DNA of 64,000 nt from Candidatus Obscuribacterales bacterium (GCA_020634035.1 JACKCM010000006.1:496001-560000); one strand, 5' to 3'. Positions 16,449-27,099 are shown, counted from the first letter of the stretch. Program-made: numbers and translations. The notes: a model not told the origin generated them from the letters alone.

Positions 16449-18722
16449 TCAATTGGCTGGTCTAGTGCGCTGCCCCGTCGGGGTTGAAGCTTTGCCCTGT
16501 CGGGGCGCTTCTCTAGATTGGATAAAGTCGAAGAGCCTTGCCCAGATAGGCGGCTGTAGAAGATCGAACTGAATCTTGCGCTGCCAGTGCCTCAAAGGAT
16601 ACGGTCCACCGGCCACTTCGTACACAGTGTAGACCGGACCACGGCAGAGGGTTGCACCCTGGGTGGTATTGGCGATCAAAAACAGCCTGCCTGCCTCGCC
16701 TGTGCCGATGGTGGCACCCTCTCCTTCGCCCTCTTTTTTCTCGGTGCCATAGGCTTGACCGAGATTGAAGAATATGGAATCGGCGATGGGGAAATCAATC
16801 TCTTTGAGAATCAGATCGAAATTAGCAAGCAGATTGAAATCCTGCTTCAGAACAGGCTCTCCCAGAATCTCTCTTTTCGAGATCTCTTCGAGCCGGGCGA
16901 ATAGCCTGCGAAAGTCTTCCAATCTTTTGTCATAACGCTTCGGATAAACAGCCAGGCTGCTCAGAGTCGATTTGCAGTCTTCAAGGTCTCTAGCCATCAG
17001 GTGATAGACCATGGGACGAGGTTCTAGATACTGAAAACTGGCGGGTCTTGCAGATGATGGAGCGGCGCCACCATCAGACTTCGCATTTCCTGCTTTGCCA
17101 CCGCTTTCAGTGCGGGGTTTCGCAACCGGATTATAAGCTGTATAACTATCTATCCAGGCAGCCATGGCGGTCTCGAGCTGGCGTGATGACCAGAGATTGG
17201 TCCTCAACACCACCTGTACCTTATCTGGATAAGGTCGGAAGAGTTCGGACAGCACTCGCCAGCGCCGATCGAACTCAGATTCACCCCGGCCGCCATTGGC
17301 GATAGAGATTATCCGCTCCAGGCGAGGTACGGCAGTGAGCAGACGCGGATCAAGCGTGGACAACTGCAAAGCGAGCAAATTGGTGGCACGAACAGAACCA
17401 TGGGCATGGGAAACAAGTAGAGAAAGCGGTGTCGGTGTGGGCACGTCTGTCTCGGTCTTATATTCGTGGGCCACATGTTTCAACCAGTCGTCTTCGGCAG
17501 GTTGGATCAAAGGGAGAAAACGAAACACTTCCAGATCCGAGGGCGCTTTGCCGCCAGAGCCGATCTCAAAAATAGAGGTAGAACCGAGCGACACAGGACG
17601 TTGCTTTCTGATCTGCAACATCAACTTGGTTCTGGCGTAGGGTTGCGAGACTATATCCAGAAGACGAGCGAAGCTGCCTCTGGAACGGTCGAGAACGCTG
17701 GCGAGATCCGGCGGCAATATAGTATGGATTTTGTAGTAGTTGTCGATGCCGCAAAGCGAGAAAACATTGCCGATTCGATTCCAGTATCCAAGCGCGGGAG
17801 CTTCTCCGACCCGGGCAAGAGAGAGGCTTCTATAAAGAAGAACAGCTCTACGAAAACTGTTGCCCCCACCGGCTACGGTATTGACGGTGACATTACGAAA
17901 AGGGAAATAGACCCGGGACAACCACTGATAACATCGGTAGAATCGGGACACCTTCTCAGATTTAGCGTACCATCCCCAGGGAACGCAATAAGAGAAGTCG
18001 ACATTCTGGTTGAAGATAACCGACTTGGCTCTCCGCCCTTTTACACAAGATTCATAGTCGACCTTGACCAGCTTTTCGGCACCGCCGATATCCGGCAGCT
18101 TCGCTGCGGGATCCAGCAATTTCAATCCCACTGTTAAATACGCGAGGTTGCGCTGAAGGTCGTCTTTAACCTCTTCATCTTCTGCTTCGCGATAATCCAT
18201 GGTAGTGGCTGCAATGGTGGCATTGAGCAGATGAAGCATATCAGAGCAGAGATGTTCTTCTATTACCGCGCCAAATAAGGCGTTTCTAAAACCGAAGTAT
18301 GGATGCAAAAGACTGTCGACGGTGACGAAATTGGGTTTGCCGTTCTCGCGATTCCATCTATAAATAGAAGACATTTCGCTCTCACCGACATTGGAAGCGA
18401 CCACAAAATGGTTGATAGAAAGAGCCTGCATAGAGCCCGGGCTCAGACCAGGAATCACGACTTTGCCCAGAGAAAGAGGCTGCACCCCGGCGCCTTCTAT
18501 CTCTTTGAGTGGAAAGAGATCATTTAAGGAAGGCTTCTGTTTACGGTCAAGTTTTATGGGGTCGTTTGCACTCGGTCCGAACTGAAGCGTGTTGAGCTTG
18601 TTCATCGGCAGCACATCGGGCTCACTGAGCTGGGCGACAGCCGGCAAACCGGGACACACTAGAGTCGGCAGGCAAAGAGCCATCAGAACCAAGAAAAGAA
18701 TACTGTGTCTGCCGGTAGAAAT
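16449..18722 (-). CDS. Secreted DUF3160 family protein
   Basis: About 757 residues if started at an ATT codon at 18722. That start is proposed because AAAGGAG lies upstream at normal spacing and gives a complete signal peptide (STGRH, hydrophobic core, then PAVAQ). The first conventional codon, a TTG at 18692, lacks a ribosome-binding site and would leave only a short basic-free leader. The mature protein carries the DUF3160 hallmark FVTVDSLLHPYFGF and YAKSEKVSRFYRCYQW, and an Ala/Ser/Gly linker near residue 530. The family is secreted and its biochemical role is not settled. It follows serA by about 40 bases on the same strand. Confidence 0.8.
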   Translation of the reverse strand: MSTGRHSILFLVLMALCLPTLVCPGLPAVAQLSEPDVLPMNKLNTLQFGPSANDPIKLDRKQKPSLNDLFPLKEIEGAGVQPLSLGKVVIPGLSPGSMQALSINHFVVASNVGESEMSSIYRWNRENGKPNFVTVDSLLHPYFGFRNALFGAVIEEHLCSDMLHLLNATIAATTMDYREAEDEEVKDDLQRNLAYLTVGLKLLDPAAKLPDIGGAEKLVKVDYESCVKGRRAKSVIFNQNVDFSYCVPWGWYAKSEKVSRFYRCYQWLSRVYFPFRNVTVNTVAGGGNSFRRAVLLYRSLSLARVGEAPALGYWNRIGNVFSLCGIDNYYKIHTILPPDLASVLDRSRGSFARLLDIVSQPYARTKLMLQIRKQRPVSLGSTSIFEIGSGGKAPSDLEVFRFLPLIQPAEDDWLKHVAHEYKTETDVPTPTPLSLLVSHAHGSVRATNLLALQLSTLDPRLLTAVPRLERIISIANGGRGESEFDRRWRVLSELFRPYPDKVQVVLRTNLWSSRQLETAMAAWIDSYTAYNPVAKPRTESGGKAGNAKSDGGAAPSSARPASFQYLEPRPMVYHLMARDLEDCKSTLSSLAVYPKRYDKRLEDFRRLFARLEEISKREILGEPVLKQDFNLLANFDLILKEIDFPIADSIFFNLGQAYGTEKKEGEGEGATIGTGEAGRLFLIANTTQGATLCRGPVYTVYEVAGGPYPLRHWQRKIQFDLLQPPIWARLFDFIQSREAPRQGKASTPTGQRTRPAN

Positions 18723-18762
18723 TGTGCTCTCCTTTTGTACTGAATGCAGGTTGAAATGGAGA

Positions 18763-20412
18763 CTAGATCAACTGCGCAGTCATATCCTCCAGAGAGACGA
18801 AGTCTGCTGTGTAGACTCCATCTTGATCACATAGCATGCTCACCACTTCTTGAGAGATCGGATCATCTAAGGTCATAACCATGACCGCGTCCTTTCTCAC
18901 ACCGAGGCGACCGACCCCCATGGTAGAGATATTGATATCCTGCTGCCCCAGTATGGTAGCTACTTTGGCGACCATCCCGGGCTGATCGGTATGGGTGGTG
19001 AAGAGCATGAACTTAGCAGGCTTTAGATTGATAGGATGATCTTTTATTTTGGTGATCAGGGGCTCGTCGTGGGCAAGGATAGTACCATTAATGGCGGTGG
19101 CACCTTTCTCGGTCGAGACAATGACCACAAGTTCAGAATGATGCTGAGAAGTCTCTTCGAACTTGCTCTCCCTCACATGAATGCCCCGATTTTTCGCTAC
19201 TATCTGGGCATTGACATAACTGACCCCTTCTACCTTTCCGCTAAAGAGTCCTTTTAATGCTGCCACCACTAACGGTTCAGAGTCTTTCTCCGCCAGAGAG
19301 CCGTAGCAGATAACCTCGACATCCTGGACGGTGCCTGAGGCAAGCTCACCGGCGATAGCTCCCATGGCTTCTGCCAGACCGAGATATTTGCCGAGCTTCT
19401 TGAGAATATGCGGCTTCATAAAAGGCAAATTGACCGGGCTGCGGGCGACGCCTTCGAGAAGATACTCGCGAATCTGCTCAGCCAGATCAATAGCGACATT
19501 GAGCTGTGCTTCCTGGGTAGAGGCTCCTAGGTGCGGGGTCAGAACCACTTTGTCGGCCACTTCCAGCAAGGGAGAATCTTTAGGAGGTTCAGGGTCGAAG
19601 ACATCTAATGCCGCTCCAGCCACCCGACCTTCTTTAATCGCTCTAGCCAGAGCGGCTTCGTCGATGATACCGCCTCTAGAAGCGTTTACTATCCTGACAC
19701 CGGGCTTGATGCGAGAGAGCACCGTACCGCTGATTAAATTGGTCGTCTGGGCAGTCTTTGGGGTGTGGACCGTGATGAAGTCGGCTCTTCTCCAGATCTC
19801 TTCTAGAGTGACCGACTCGAAGTTAAGCTCTTTGGCCCGCTCGGCACTTATGAAAGGATCATAGACAATCACTTTCATGTTGAGGCTGAGCGCAGTCTGC
19901 GCCACTCTTGTACCGATTTTGCCCAGACCGATTACACCGAGTGTTTTGTTGAACAATTCCACCCCGGTGAATTTGCTGCGCTCCCACTGACCATCTTTCA
20001 TAGAGCGGTCGGCGCCGGGAACGTTGCGGGCAAGAGACATCATCAAGGCGATGGTGAGTTCGGCGGCAGACGCGGTATTGCCTTCAGGAGAGTTGAGGAC
20101 GAGAATTCCTTTTTCCGAGGCGGCTTTCAGATCTATATTGTCGACACCGACACCGGCTCGACCGATGACCTTTAACTTAGAGCCGGCTTCAATAACGTCT
20201 CTGGGCACTTTGCAGCGACTGCGGACTAATAAGGCATCATATTGATCGATGGTGGCAAGCAACTCTTCGGCGCTTATATCCGGCTCATAGGCCACATCAA
20301 GGCCTTCCGAGAGGATCTCTATGCCTCTATCGCTCAGCTTGTCCGCCACCAGCACTTTCTTCAATGCCAAGTCAGTCACCTCTTGTCTCTCTGCTACCGT
20401 TCTAGTCTCCAT
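18763..20412 (-). CDS. serA: D-3-phosphoglycerate dehydrogenase
   Basis: 549 residues, about 20 longer at the N-terminus than the usual long SerA. The NAD-binding GLGKIGTRVAQ, the substrate-side RSRCKV and GRAGVGVDNID, the catalytic His in LTPHLGAST, an intervening ASB domain and a C-terminal ACT domain (LFTTHTDQPGMVAKVATIL) are all visible. The enzyme oxidises 3-phosphoglycerate to phosphohydroxypyruvate, the first step of serine synthesis; the ACT domain suggests serine feedback control. GAGGAG precedes the ATG. It lies 28 bases after the penicillin-acylase-type gene and 40 before the DUF3160 gene. Confidence 0.96.
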   Translation of the reverse strand: METRTVAERQEVTDLALKKVLVADKLSDRGIEILSEGLDVAYEPDISAEELLATIDQYDALLVRSRCKVPRDVIEAGSKLKVIGRAGVGVDNIDLKAASEKGILVLNSPEGNTASAAELTIALMMSLARNVPGADRSMKDGQWERSKFTGVELFNKTLGVIGLGKIGTRVAQTALSLNMKVIVYDPFISAERAKELNFESVTLEEIWRRADFITVHTPKTAQTTNLISGTVLSRIKPGVRIVNASRGGIIDEAALARAIKEGRVAGAALDVFDPEPPKDSPLLEVADKVVLTPHLGASTQEAQLNVAIDLAEQIREYLLEGVARSPVNLPFMKPHILKKLGKYLGLAEAMGAIAGELASGTVQDVEVICYGSLAEKDSEPLVVAALKGLFSGKVEGVSYVNAQIVAKNRGIHVRESKFEETSQHHSELVVIVSTEKGATAINGTILAHDEPLITKIKDHPINLKPAKFMLFTTHTDQPGMVAKVATILGQQDINISTMGVGRLGVRKDAVMVMTLDDPISQEVVSMLCDQDGVYTADFVSLEDMTAQLI

Positions 20413-20440
20413 CGATGCTCTCCTCGTTTCAGATCAATAA

Positions 20441-22906
20441 TCATGGAGTGAGGACCATTTTGTTCCTCTGCTGCCTCATCGCCTCTTTGTCCGAACAGGG
20501 GACTAGAAGAGGCTTTTTCTTCAACCAGCTGTCGAGCTGATCTGTTCTGTATTCAGAGAACAGATGCCCGCCCTGGCCCATCGGCTGGGTTTCGTAATAT
20601 TTGTCCGAGTCCGACATATCGATAAGGACCCGCGTTGTCGGCCCTACGGAAGAGGCGAACTTCTCTCTGCTGACATATTCAGATAGGTTGCAAGCGCTCA
20701 CTGTGTCACCGTCGCCACCGACACCGGTGACAGGAGGATTCAATAGCCAGCCGATAGAAGAAGAGAATCCACCCAGACCATGAAAGATGATGTTCTCGAA
20801 TGTGGCGGTATGGATTTTGCCCCACTTCCAATCGATGATATCCTCAGACTCACTGGCCAGGCGCACATCGGCAATAGACTGGGAGAGCGTGGTGACGATA
20901 AAAGTCTCGAAGGTTCTCTCTTCTGGTGGCATCCAGTCCTGATTCTTCTCGCGGAGAAACCTCTCTACAAAGACGGTCCAACGAGGCCAGCGGCTCATAT
21001 ACTGTCGAGTGAGAGCATCCTCGATTTTAGGAACCAGCATCCTTCTTGCCAGATTGCGTAAAAATGCTTCGTAAACAGATGCGATATAGCTGTCGGAAGA
21101 GAGCTCTCCATTCCAGCTCTCCAGACGTTTGACGAAAGAGACCTGGTATTGATCCGCTACTTCGTTTTTTGCCACCGCGGCCATAATCGTCTCTTTGAAG
21201 AGGTTATGAATCGAGGCGAACTCATCACCTTGCAGATTGGCCATATCCGGCAAACCGACCTTGCGCGAAGCGTTGACATAACCTTCCAAAGCACTGGTTA
21301 TGCGGCTGACCGGATAGGGACTGCTCTCCAGGCTTTCACCCTGATAGAGCTTCGAACTTGCTACAAGAAAGCCCTCCTGGGGTTTGAAGAAGGATGGCAA
21401 AGAATCGAAAGAAGCATTGCCTGTCCAATCTGACTGCCCGGTCCAACCAGGCAGCAACTGTCCGGCTTTATAAGTGCTGCTCAAAGCAGATGTCAGCCTC
21501 TGCGGAATCGCTCCGGCAACTTGTAAACCGACATTGCCCTCTCTGTCGGCGAACAAGAAAGTCTGGGCGGTACCGTCATAGTCTTTTAGAGAATTGCGGA
21601 ACTCTTCCCAGTCTTTTGCCCTTGCCATTTTGTAGTAGGCTTCGAAAGAAGGAAGCTTCTGATTCTCCCCGATCCATTTTAAGCTGACCGCACTGTTTCC
21701 TGAGGATAAAAGGATAGGACCATGGGAAGTGACCTGGACTTTATAACGAAACACATCTTTGTTGAATCCCAGAACATCCCGGCAGGGGATCTCTTCGATT
21801 CTGGTATCGACCAGATCCCATCCGTCTTTGGTTTTGTATTTGTCGGGAAACTCTTCAGAGAATTGCTCTACATAGAGATCCTGGTCGTCGACTTTATAGG
21901 CTGTGGCTCCCCAGGCAATTTGATTGTTTCGCCCGAAAAGTATTCCAGGCACACCAGGGATGGTGACGCCGGATAATTTAAGTTTCGGACAGCTCAAAGA
22001 GATGACATACCAGAGATTGGGATCCATAAAATTGGAGTGCCGATCAAATGCCAGGATGCCACCTTTACTATCGGTCCGATCACCAGAGACAACCCAGCCG
22101 TTGCTGCCATAACCAGGAGGAGAAAGCAAACCCAGCTTCAATCCCTGGGCAATACTCTTCACCGTATCCGATACCAGCCCTCGATCACCGCCACAAGCCA
22201 GACGAAGCTTCTCTAAATCACCATCGAGAAAAGCCGACTTGACCAGTTTCTGACCGAAGAGCTCGGTAGCCACATCGGCTCCTGCCTTATCCACCACTTT
22301 CTGCCTCAAGTCATCCAGACTCCAGGACTCGTTGGTGAGATACTCCAGATACTTCATCAAACAGATGGTATCCACAGGAGTCCACTTGCGCGGCTTGTAA
22401 AAGAGCAGACTGCACTCAAGAGGATTCTTGTACTCGTTTGAGTCCAGATAACCATTGACCCCGGCACTGTAGTCTTCTAAGCATTTTCTGGCGTCGGTGG
22501 ACATGGTCTTCAATTCTTTTTCAGCCAGCCTTCTGAATCCAAGTTGCCGAATCAGTTTGTCCTGGGCAAGACAACGGCTGCCGTAAACTTCAGAAAGGGT
22601 TCCTGAAGAGATGCGCCGCAGCATATCGAGCTGAAACAAACGGCGGGTCGCAGTCCAGTAGCCCTGGGCTCGGTACATATCCGGCTCGGATAGTGCCTTG
22701 ATATAGGGCACATCACGCCAATCGGACAGGACCTCCACCTCTTTGAAGAGAGAAGAATGTCTGGCTATGCCTTCATATTGAGGCAGACTGGAATGGGCAA
22801 ACCACCAGAAGCCGACCGGCAAAGCGAAAAGTATGAGGACAAATAGTAAGAGAATGACTCGATACACGTAAAAACTCGAACTCCGGGACGATTTTTGGAA
22901 GTTCAC
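20441..22906 (-). CDS. Penicillin-acylase-type Ntn hydrolase, membrane-anchored
   Basis: 821 residues with a hydrophobic N-terminal segment (about 15-37), so it is exported or anchored. The family self-cleaves to expose a Ser at the N-terminus of the beta chain; here that is S268 in GYGSNGWVVSG. Upstream are the alpha-chain signatures (YRAQGYWTATRRLFQLDMLRR) and downstream the beta-chain GVPGILFGRNNQIAWGAT. Substrates of this family include beta-lactams and acyl-homoserine lactones, so quorum-signal or amide hydrolysis is possible but unproven. It sits between a hybrid histidine kinase and serA on the same strand. Confidence 0.9.
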   Translation of the reverse strand: MNFQKSSRSSSFYVYRVILLLFVLILFALPVGFWWFAHSSLPQYEGIARHSSLFKEVEVLSDWRDVPYIKALSEPDMYRAQGYWTATRRLFQLDMLRRISSGTLSEVYGSRCLAQDKLIRQLGFRRLAEKELKTMSTDARKCLEDYSAGVNGYLDSNEYKNPLECSLLFYKPRKWTPVDTICLMKYLEYLTNESWSLDDLRQKVVDKAGADVATELFGQKLVKSAFLDGDLEKLRLACGGDRGLVSDTVKSIAQGLKLGLLSPPGYGSNGWVVSGDRTDSKGGILAFDRHSNFMDPNLWYVISLSCPKLKLSGVTIPGVPGILFGRNNQIAWGATAYKVDDQDLYVEQFSEEFPDKYKTKDGWDLVDTRIEEIPCRDVLGFNKDVFRYKVQVTSHGPILLSSGNSAVSLKWIGENQKLPSFEAYYKMARAKDWEEFRNSLKDYDGTAQTFLFADREGNVGLQVAGAIPQRLTSALSSTYKAGQLLPGWTGQSDWTGNASFDSLPSFFKPQEGFLVASSKLYQGESLESSPYPVSRITSALEGYVNASRKVGLPDMANLQGDEFASIHNLFKETIMAAVAKNEVADQYQVSFVKRLESWNGELSSDSYIASVYEAFLRNLARRMLVPKIEDALTRQYMSRWPRWTVFVERFLREKNQDWMPPEERTFETFIVTTLSQSIADVRLASESEDIIDWKWGKIHTATFENIIFHGLGGFSSSIGWLLNPPVTGVGGDGDTVSACNLSEYVSREKFASSVGPTTRVLIDMSDSDKYYETQPMGQGGHLFSEYRTDQLDSWLKKKPLLVPCSDKEAMRQQRNKMVLTP

Positions 22907-22947
22907 TCTGGCGCCGAAACGGACGCCTATAAATTATAGTCATCTAT

Positions 22948-25900
22948 TTAGAGTTTTTGGACCTTGAGAGCATCGTTTATGTAGTTGACTAAAGAGTCGA
23001 CACAGCTCTTGAGTTCTTCGAAAGTCTCTCGAGCCTCCGCCCCTCTGCCCTCCCGTGCCTGACTGACAAATTCACTCATAGAGTCCTCTAACTTCGTTAT
23101 CGAAAGCACCGATACCAGACCCTTGAACTGATGGGCATCGCGAGCGAGTTGATCCCAGTTCTGACTGGCTATAGAGTTTTCAAGCAGCGGGATAAAACGC
23201 ACCACCTCTTCATTGAAACTGGCGAGAATCTCTCGAACATCGCTGCCATAGTGCTGGCGTAGCAGATCAAAATCCACCAGAGCCAGGTCCTCTTGTTGCC
23301 TGGCTGAGTCAGGCTCTGCAGCAGCTTCCAGGGACTTTTCAAGAGAAACCCTCTCGGCAGAGCCGGAAGAGGACGAAGACTCTCCCCGGGGCAACCAGCG
23401 AGCCAGGACTCTTTGCAAATCATCGATACTGACAGGCTTCTTCAGATAATCGTCCATGCCGGCAGCCATGCAGTTTTCGCGATCTCCTTCCATAGCGAAA
23501 GCGGTCATCGCCACAATAGGTACATGCCCCCCGATGCGGCTCTCCCACTTGCGAACTTCCAGGGTAGCTTCATAGCCATCTAACTCAGGCATCTGACAAT
23601 CCATCAAAATAAGATCGTATGATTTATTTTTAACGGCTTCCAGGGCCTCTCTACCATTCTTGCAAAGCTCGACTTGTACATTCAGGTTCTCAAGTTGCCG
23701 CCTGGCAAGCTTTCTCATCAAGCTGTTGTCTTCTGCCACCAGCACCCTGGGGTAATCTAAAGAAGCGTTCTTCACTTTTCTCGATTTGAAAACCGGCAGC
23801 TCACGCACTTTACTCTCTCCACTGAGCAGGCCGAGCAATTCGCGTTTTTTCATCGGCAACATCATGCATCCATTGGCACCAACCTCGAGCGCTCTAGTAG
23901 CAACGGACCGACTGCGATAATCGTATATACAGAACACATCGACTGAGCTATAGCGCTTGCCGTGCCGAAGTTTTTCGATAACGCCGATATTGTTGACTCG
24001 ATCATCCGTCAATGAAATGACCACCGACGGTGGCAGTATGGCGCTGCTCATTCCGTCGAGCTTGTAGATCAAATCACCATATCCGGTGGCTTTTATGACT
24101 TCGTATCCCTCGTGTTCTAAATAAGCGTTCAACACTTCGTACTCGGAATCTTCGCACTGATAGAGAATAACGGTCCGACCCCGGCGACCGTCGCCCCCTT
24201 CTGTAAAGTTGCAGACAAAAGGACAGACGAAGCGGAAAGTAGAGCCTCGCCCTGCAGTGGTATCTACTTCGATACTACCTCCCATCAGCTCAGCCAGACG
24301 CTTGCTTATAGAAAGACCCAGACCTGTTCCGCCGAATTGTCTTGTGGTAGAACCGTCAGCCTGTACAAAAGGAGAGAAAAGATTCGGCAGCGCCGCGTCA
24401 GAGATTCCGATGCCCTCGTCTTTTACCTCGAAGACAAGCCGTGGATTACTGCCCATTTCCGTGCGCGGATAGACCCGTAAGAAAACCTTGCCACGCTCGG
24501 TAAACTTGATGGCATTGCTCAAAAGATTGAGAAGAATCTGCCTGCATCGGACAGGATCGCCCGAGACAGTAGAGACAATGCGCGGGTCCACGAGCACCGA
24601 GAAGTGCAGACCCTTTATAGAAGCTTCGTGGGCAAAGAGAGCGGCACTGCCCTCTACAAGAGAGACCAGATCAAAATCTATTCTCTCTATATGCAGGCGA
24701 CCGGCTTCGATTTTCGAGAAATCGAGAATATCATTGATGATGGCAAGCAAAGTCTGGGCCGATTTTAAAATACTGTCGGCATGCTCAGATTGATCCGGAT
24801 CCAGTTCGGTATCTAACAATAGCTCGGACAATCCTATAACAGCACTGATTGGCGTCCTTACCTCGTGCGATATATTGGCCACGAACTCGGACTTTAATTT
24901 AGATGCTTCCAGGGCCTGGTCATAGGCTATCTCTAACTTGCCGGTTAATTTCTCCAGCTCTTTATTTGCTCGCTCCAGGCTATTCAAGCGGCTTTCCAGA
25001 TCGATGGTAAGTTGCTCGTTTTTAGACTGAGTCTCTTTCAAGTCGGTGATATCCATCATCAGACCGTAGTAAAGAAGAGAGCCATCAGGCAGTCTTGTCG
25101 GCGACGAAGAAGCCCTCAAATGAGTTATCTTTCCTCCCGGCAAAATTGTTCTTGATTCACAGCGAAACTCGGTAAAATTCTTCACCGACTCGTCTATCAA
25201 CTCCATCACCACAGGCAGGTCATCCGGATGAAGAGCCTCGAAAACCAGGTTGCCGTTCTCTTGAATCTCATAGTATTCGTGGCCGAAAAGTCTTTTGCAT
25301 CCATCAGAGATATAAGGAAAAGACATAGAGCCATCGGGTTTGTAGAGAAACTGGTAAATAACACCGGGGACCTGAGAAGCGATTTGAGAATAGCGATAGT
25401 TCAAATCTTCTAGCTCTAGCTCGAAACGCTTCTTATCGGTAATATCGTATGCAACACCATAGATAACATCGTCAAAAGCGGTGGCGCTCCAGCGAAACCA
25501 GATGATGCTGCCGTCCTTGGCTATATAACGATTCTCGAAGTCCTTTATTCTTCCGGTTTTGGTCAGCTCTTCCGCCACACCGATTGTCTTTTCTCTGTCA
25601 TCGGGATGAATAAAGGCAAGATAAGGCTGGGCCATAAGCTCTTCTTGACTGTAACCGAGCGCATCAGACCAGGCGGAGTTGATTCGTTTGAAGAAACCGA
25701 ATTTATCGGCGATACAAAGTTTTTCTCTGGTGAGGTCGAAGAAAATCTCGGTTTCGGCCAGTTCGCCTACCTGATCTTGAAATTGCAACTCCAGCTCGCC
25801 CAGACGATCTTTATGAACCAGATCAGTTTGCTCCACACTGGTGAGGTCATAACAGAACACGGCTATCGCTTCCGGCTCCCCTTCATCGCTCAAAAGGGGA

Positions 25901-27099
25901 ACTTTATCTACTTTGATCCAGCACTTCTCACCACCGGCTGAAGCGTATTGCTCGACCACTCCATAGATAGGTTCCTTTGAACTCAAAACCCTCCAGTCGC
26001 CCTTGCGATAGCGAGAGCCATCTTCTCGGTGAACGTCCCTGGTATTACGACCGATCATCTGAAAACCGGAGAACCCCATTTTCTCGGCCGCTTCTTTGTT
26101 GGCCAGTAGCAGCCGGCCATCGGCATCCTTCAACCAGATCATCAAAGGGGTGGCATCGACCAGTCTTCTCAGGTGGCCGGTCGAAAGACTCGACACAGGC
26201 ACCAGAGGTAGTAGCTCCAACAAAGATTCTAAAAAGTGCAAAAACTCGATAAGCTGCTCTTCTGTCCAGATAGAAAGACCCTGGGCATCTCTGCCTAGAA
26301 ACTCCATCACCAGCACAAGATCGCCTTCGCCCTTTTTTATCAGCGGCAATTCCAGAGCAGCATCCACCATCGCTTTCTTAAACTGCAGGTGGCGCTTTAA
26401 ACGCTTGCGATTGAGGAGATTGCTCTCCAGAAGCGGAGTCATTTCTTTCCAGGCCTTGCCCGGAAGCCCCTGACCCTTTTTGAAATAGATATCCTGAAAA
26501 TCGCATTTTGCCTGGCCGATACTGGGCACCACAATCTGGCATGAGATCTCGGTCTTGAGAAGCTTATCCCGTGTGTCGACCAACCAGATATCGGCTTCGA
26601 CACAATCAAGCGCAAGAGACAACTTCTCCTGAACTACCGAGATCAATTTCCAGGCATCGATTTCGGAGCCGGCGAATTTAAGAAGCGCATCGAGAATAAG
26701 CTCGATCAGAGAAGTTCTATGCTTTTTTGCAGATAGAGACTCCAGAGCAAAACTGACTCCAGAAAAGACATGACCGCTTCTCTCTTTTTTAATCAGGCTG
26801 AGAATCGTAGAAGCAGATGGCAGACGATGCTTGAAGACTCGCAATTCATCAGGAACAAGCTTTTGCAGTTCGTCAGCCAGAGAACGGTCGGCCAAAAGAA
26901 CATCCTGCAAAAAATTTTGAGACCCTCTTTTCAGCTCTCGCACTCCGGTACCGAAGACAGCCTTGACCGACCCCTTAAAATCTTTGAGTTCTTCAAGCTC
27001 TCCGGCAATCAGATCGTATCGCCAGCAAACACCACCGGCTAGAGCGGCCGGCAGTAAAAACGCTTCGAACTCGATTTGATTTTGGGGGGACTCGGTCAC
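22948..27099 (-). CDS. Hybrid sensor histidine kinase (GAF-PAS-HisKA-HATPase-REC-REC-Hpt)
   Basis: 1383 residues, GTG start. In rough order: a GAF-like domain (about 130-300), three PAS domains (about 305-425, 435-555, 565-690), HisKA with the phospho-His in NISHEVRTP, a HATPase_c domain with N, G1 and G2 boxes (GTGLGLSI), a first receiver-like domain, a second receiver with the phospho-Asp in LMDCQMPELDG, and an Hpt domain with DAHQFKG. The first receiver lacks an acidic pocket and the phospho-acceptor position, so it is likely degenerate. The layout permits an internal phosphorelay His-Asp-His. No membrane segment is present, so the sensed signal is cytosolic. The final response regulator is not adjacent. 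Confidence 0.92.
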   Translation of the reverse strand: MTESPQNQIEFEAFLLPAALAGGVCWRYDLIAGELEELKDFKGSVKAVFGTGVRELKRGSQNFLQDVLLADRSLADELQKLVPDELRVFKHRLPSASTILSLIKKERSGHVFSGVSFALESLSAKKHRTSLIELILDALLKFAGSEIDAWKLISVVQEKLSLALDCVEADIWLVDTRDKLLKTEISCQIVVPSIGQAKCDFQDIYFKKGQGLPGKAWKEMTPLLESNLLNRKRLKRHLQFKKAMVDAALELPLIKKGEGDLVLVMEFLGRDAQGLSIWTEEQLIEFLHFLESLLELLPLVPVSSLSTGHLRRLVDATPLMIWLKDADGRLLLANKEAAEKMGFSGFQMIGRNTRDVHREDGSRYRKGDWRVLSSKEPIYGVVEQYASAGGEKCWIKVDKVPLLSDEGEPEAIAVFCYDLTSVEQTDLVHKDRLGELELQFQDQVGELAETEIFFDLTREKLCIADKFGFFKRINSAWSDALGYSQEELMAQPYLAFIHPDDREKTIGVAEELTKTGRIKDFENRYIAKDGSIIWFRWSATAFDDVIYGVAYDITDKKRFELELEDLNYRYSQIASQVPGVIYQFLYKPDGSMSFPYISDGCKRLFGHEYYEIQENGNLVFEALHPDDLPVVMELIDESVKNFTEFRCESRTILPGGKITHLRASSSPTRLPDGSLLYYGLMMDITDLKETQSKNEQLTIDLESRLNSLERANKELEKLTGKLEIAYDQALEASKLKSEFVANISHEVRTPISAVIGLSELLLDTELDPDQSEHADSILKSAQTLLAIINDILDFSKIEAGRLHIERIDFDLVSLVEGSAALFAHEASIKGLHFSVLVDPRIVSTVSGDPVRCRQILLNLLSNAIKFTERGKVFLRVYPRTEMGSNPRLVFEVKDEGIGISDAALPNLFSPFVQADGSTTRQFGGTGLGLSISKRLAELMGGSIEVDTTAGRGSTFRFVCPFVCNFTEGGDGRRGRTVILYQCEDSEYEVLNAYLEHEGYEVIKATGYGDLIYKLDGMSSAILPPSVVISLTDDRVNNIGVIEKLRHGKRYSSVDVFCIYDYRSRSVATRALEVGANGCMMLPMKKRELLGLLSGESKVRELPVFKSRKVKNASLDYPRVLVAEDNSLMRKLARRQLENLNVQVELCKNGREALEAVKNKSYDLILMDCQMPELDGYEATLEVRKWESRIGGHVPIVAMTAFAMEGDRENCMAAGMDDYLKKPVSIDDLQRVLARWLPRGESSSSSGSAERVSLEKSLEAAAEPDSARQQEDLALVDFDLLRQHYGSDVREILASFNEEVVRFIPLLENSIASQNWDQLARDAHQFKGLVSVLSITKLEDSMSEFVSQAREGRGAEARETFEELKSCVDSLVNYINDALKVQKL

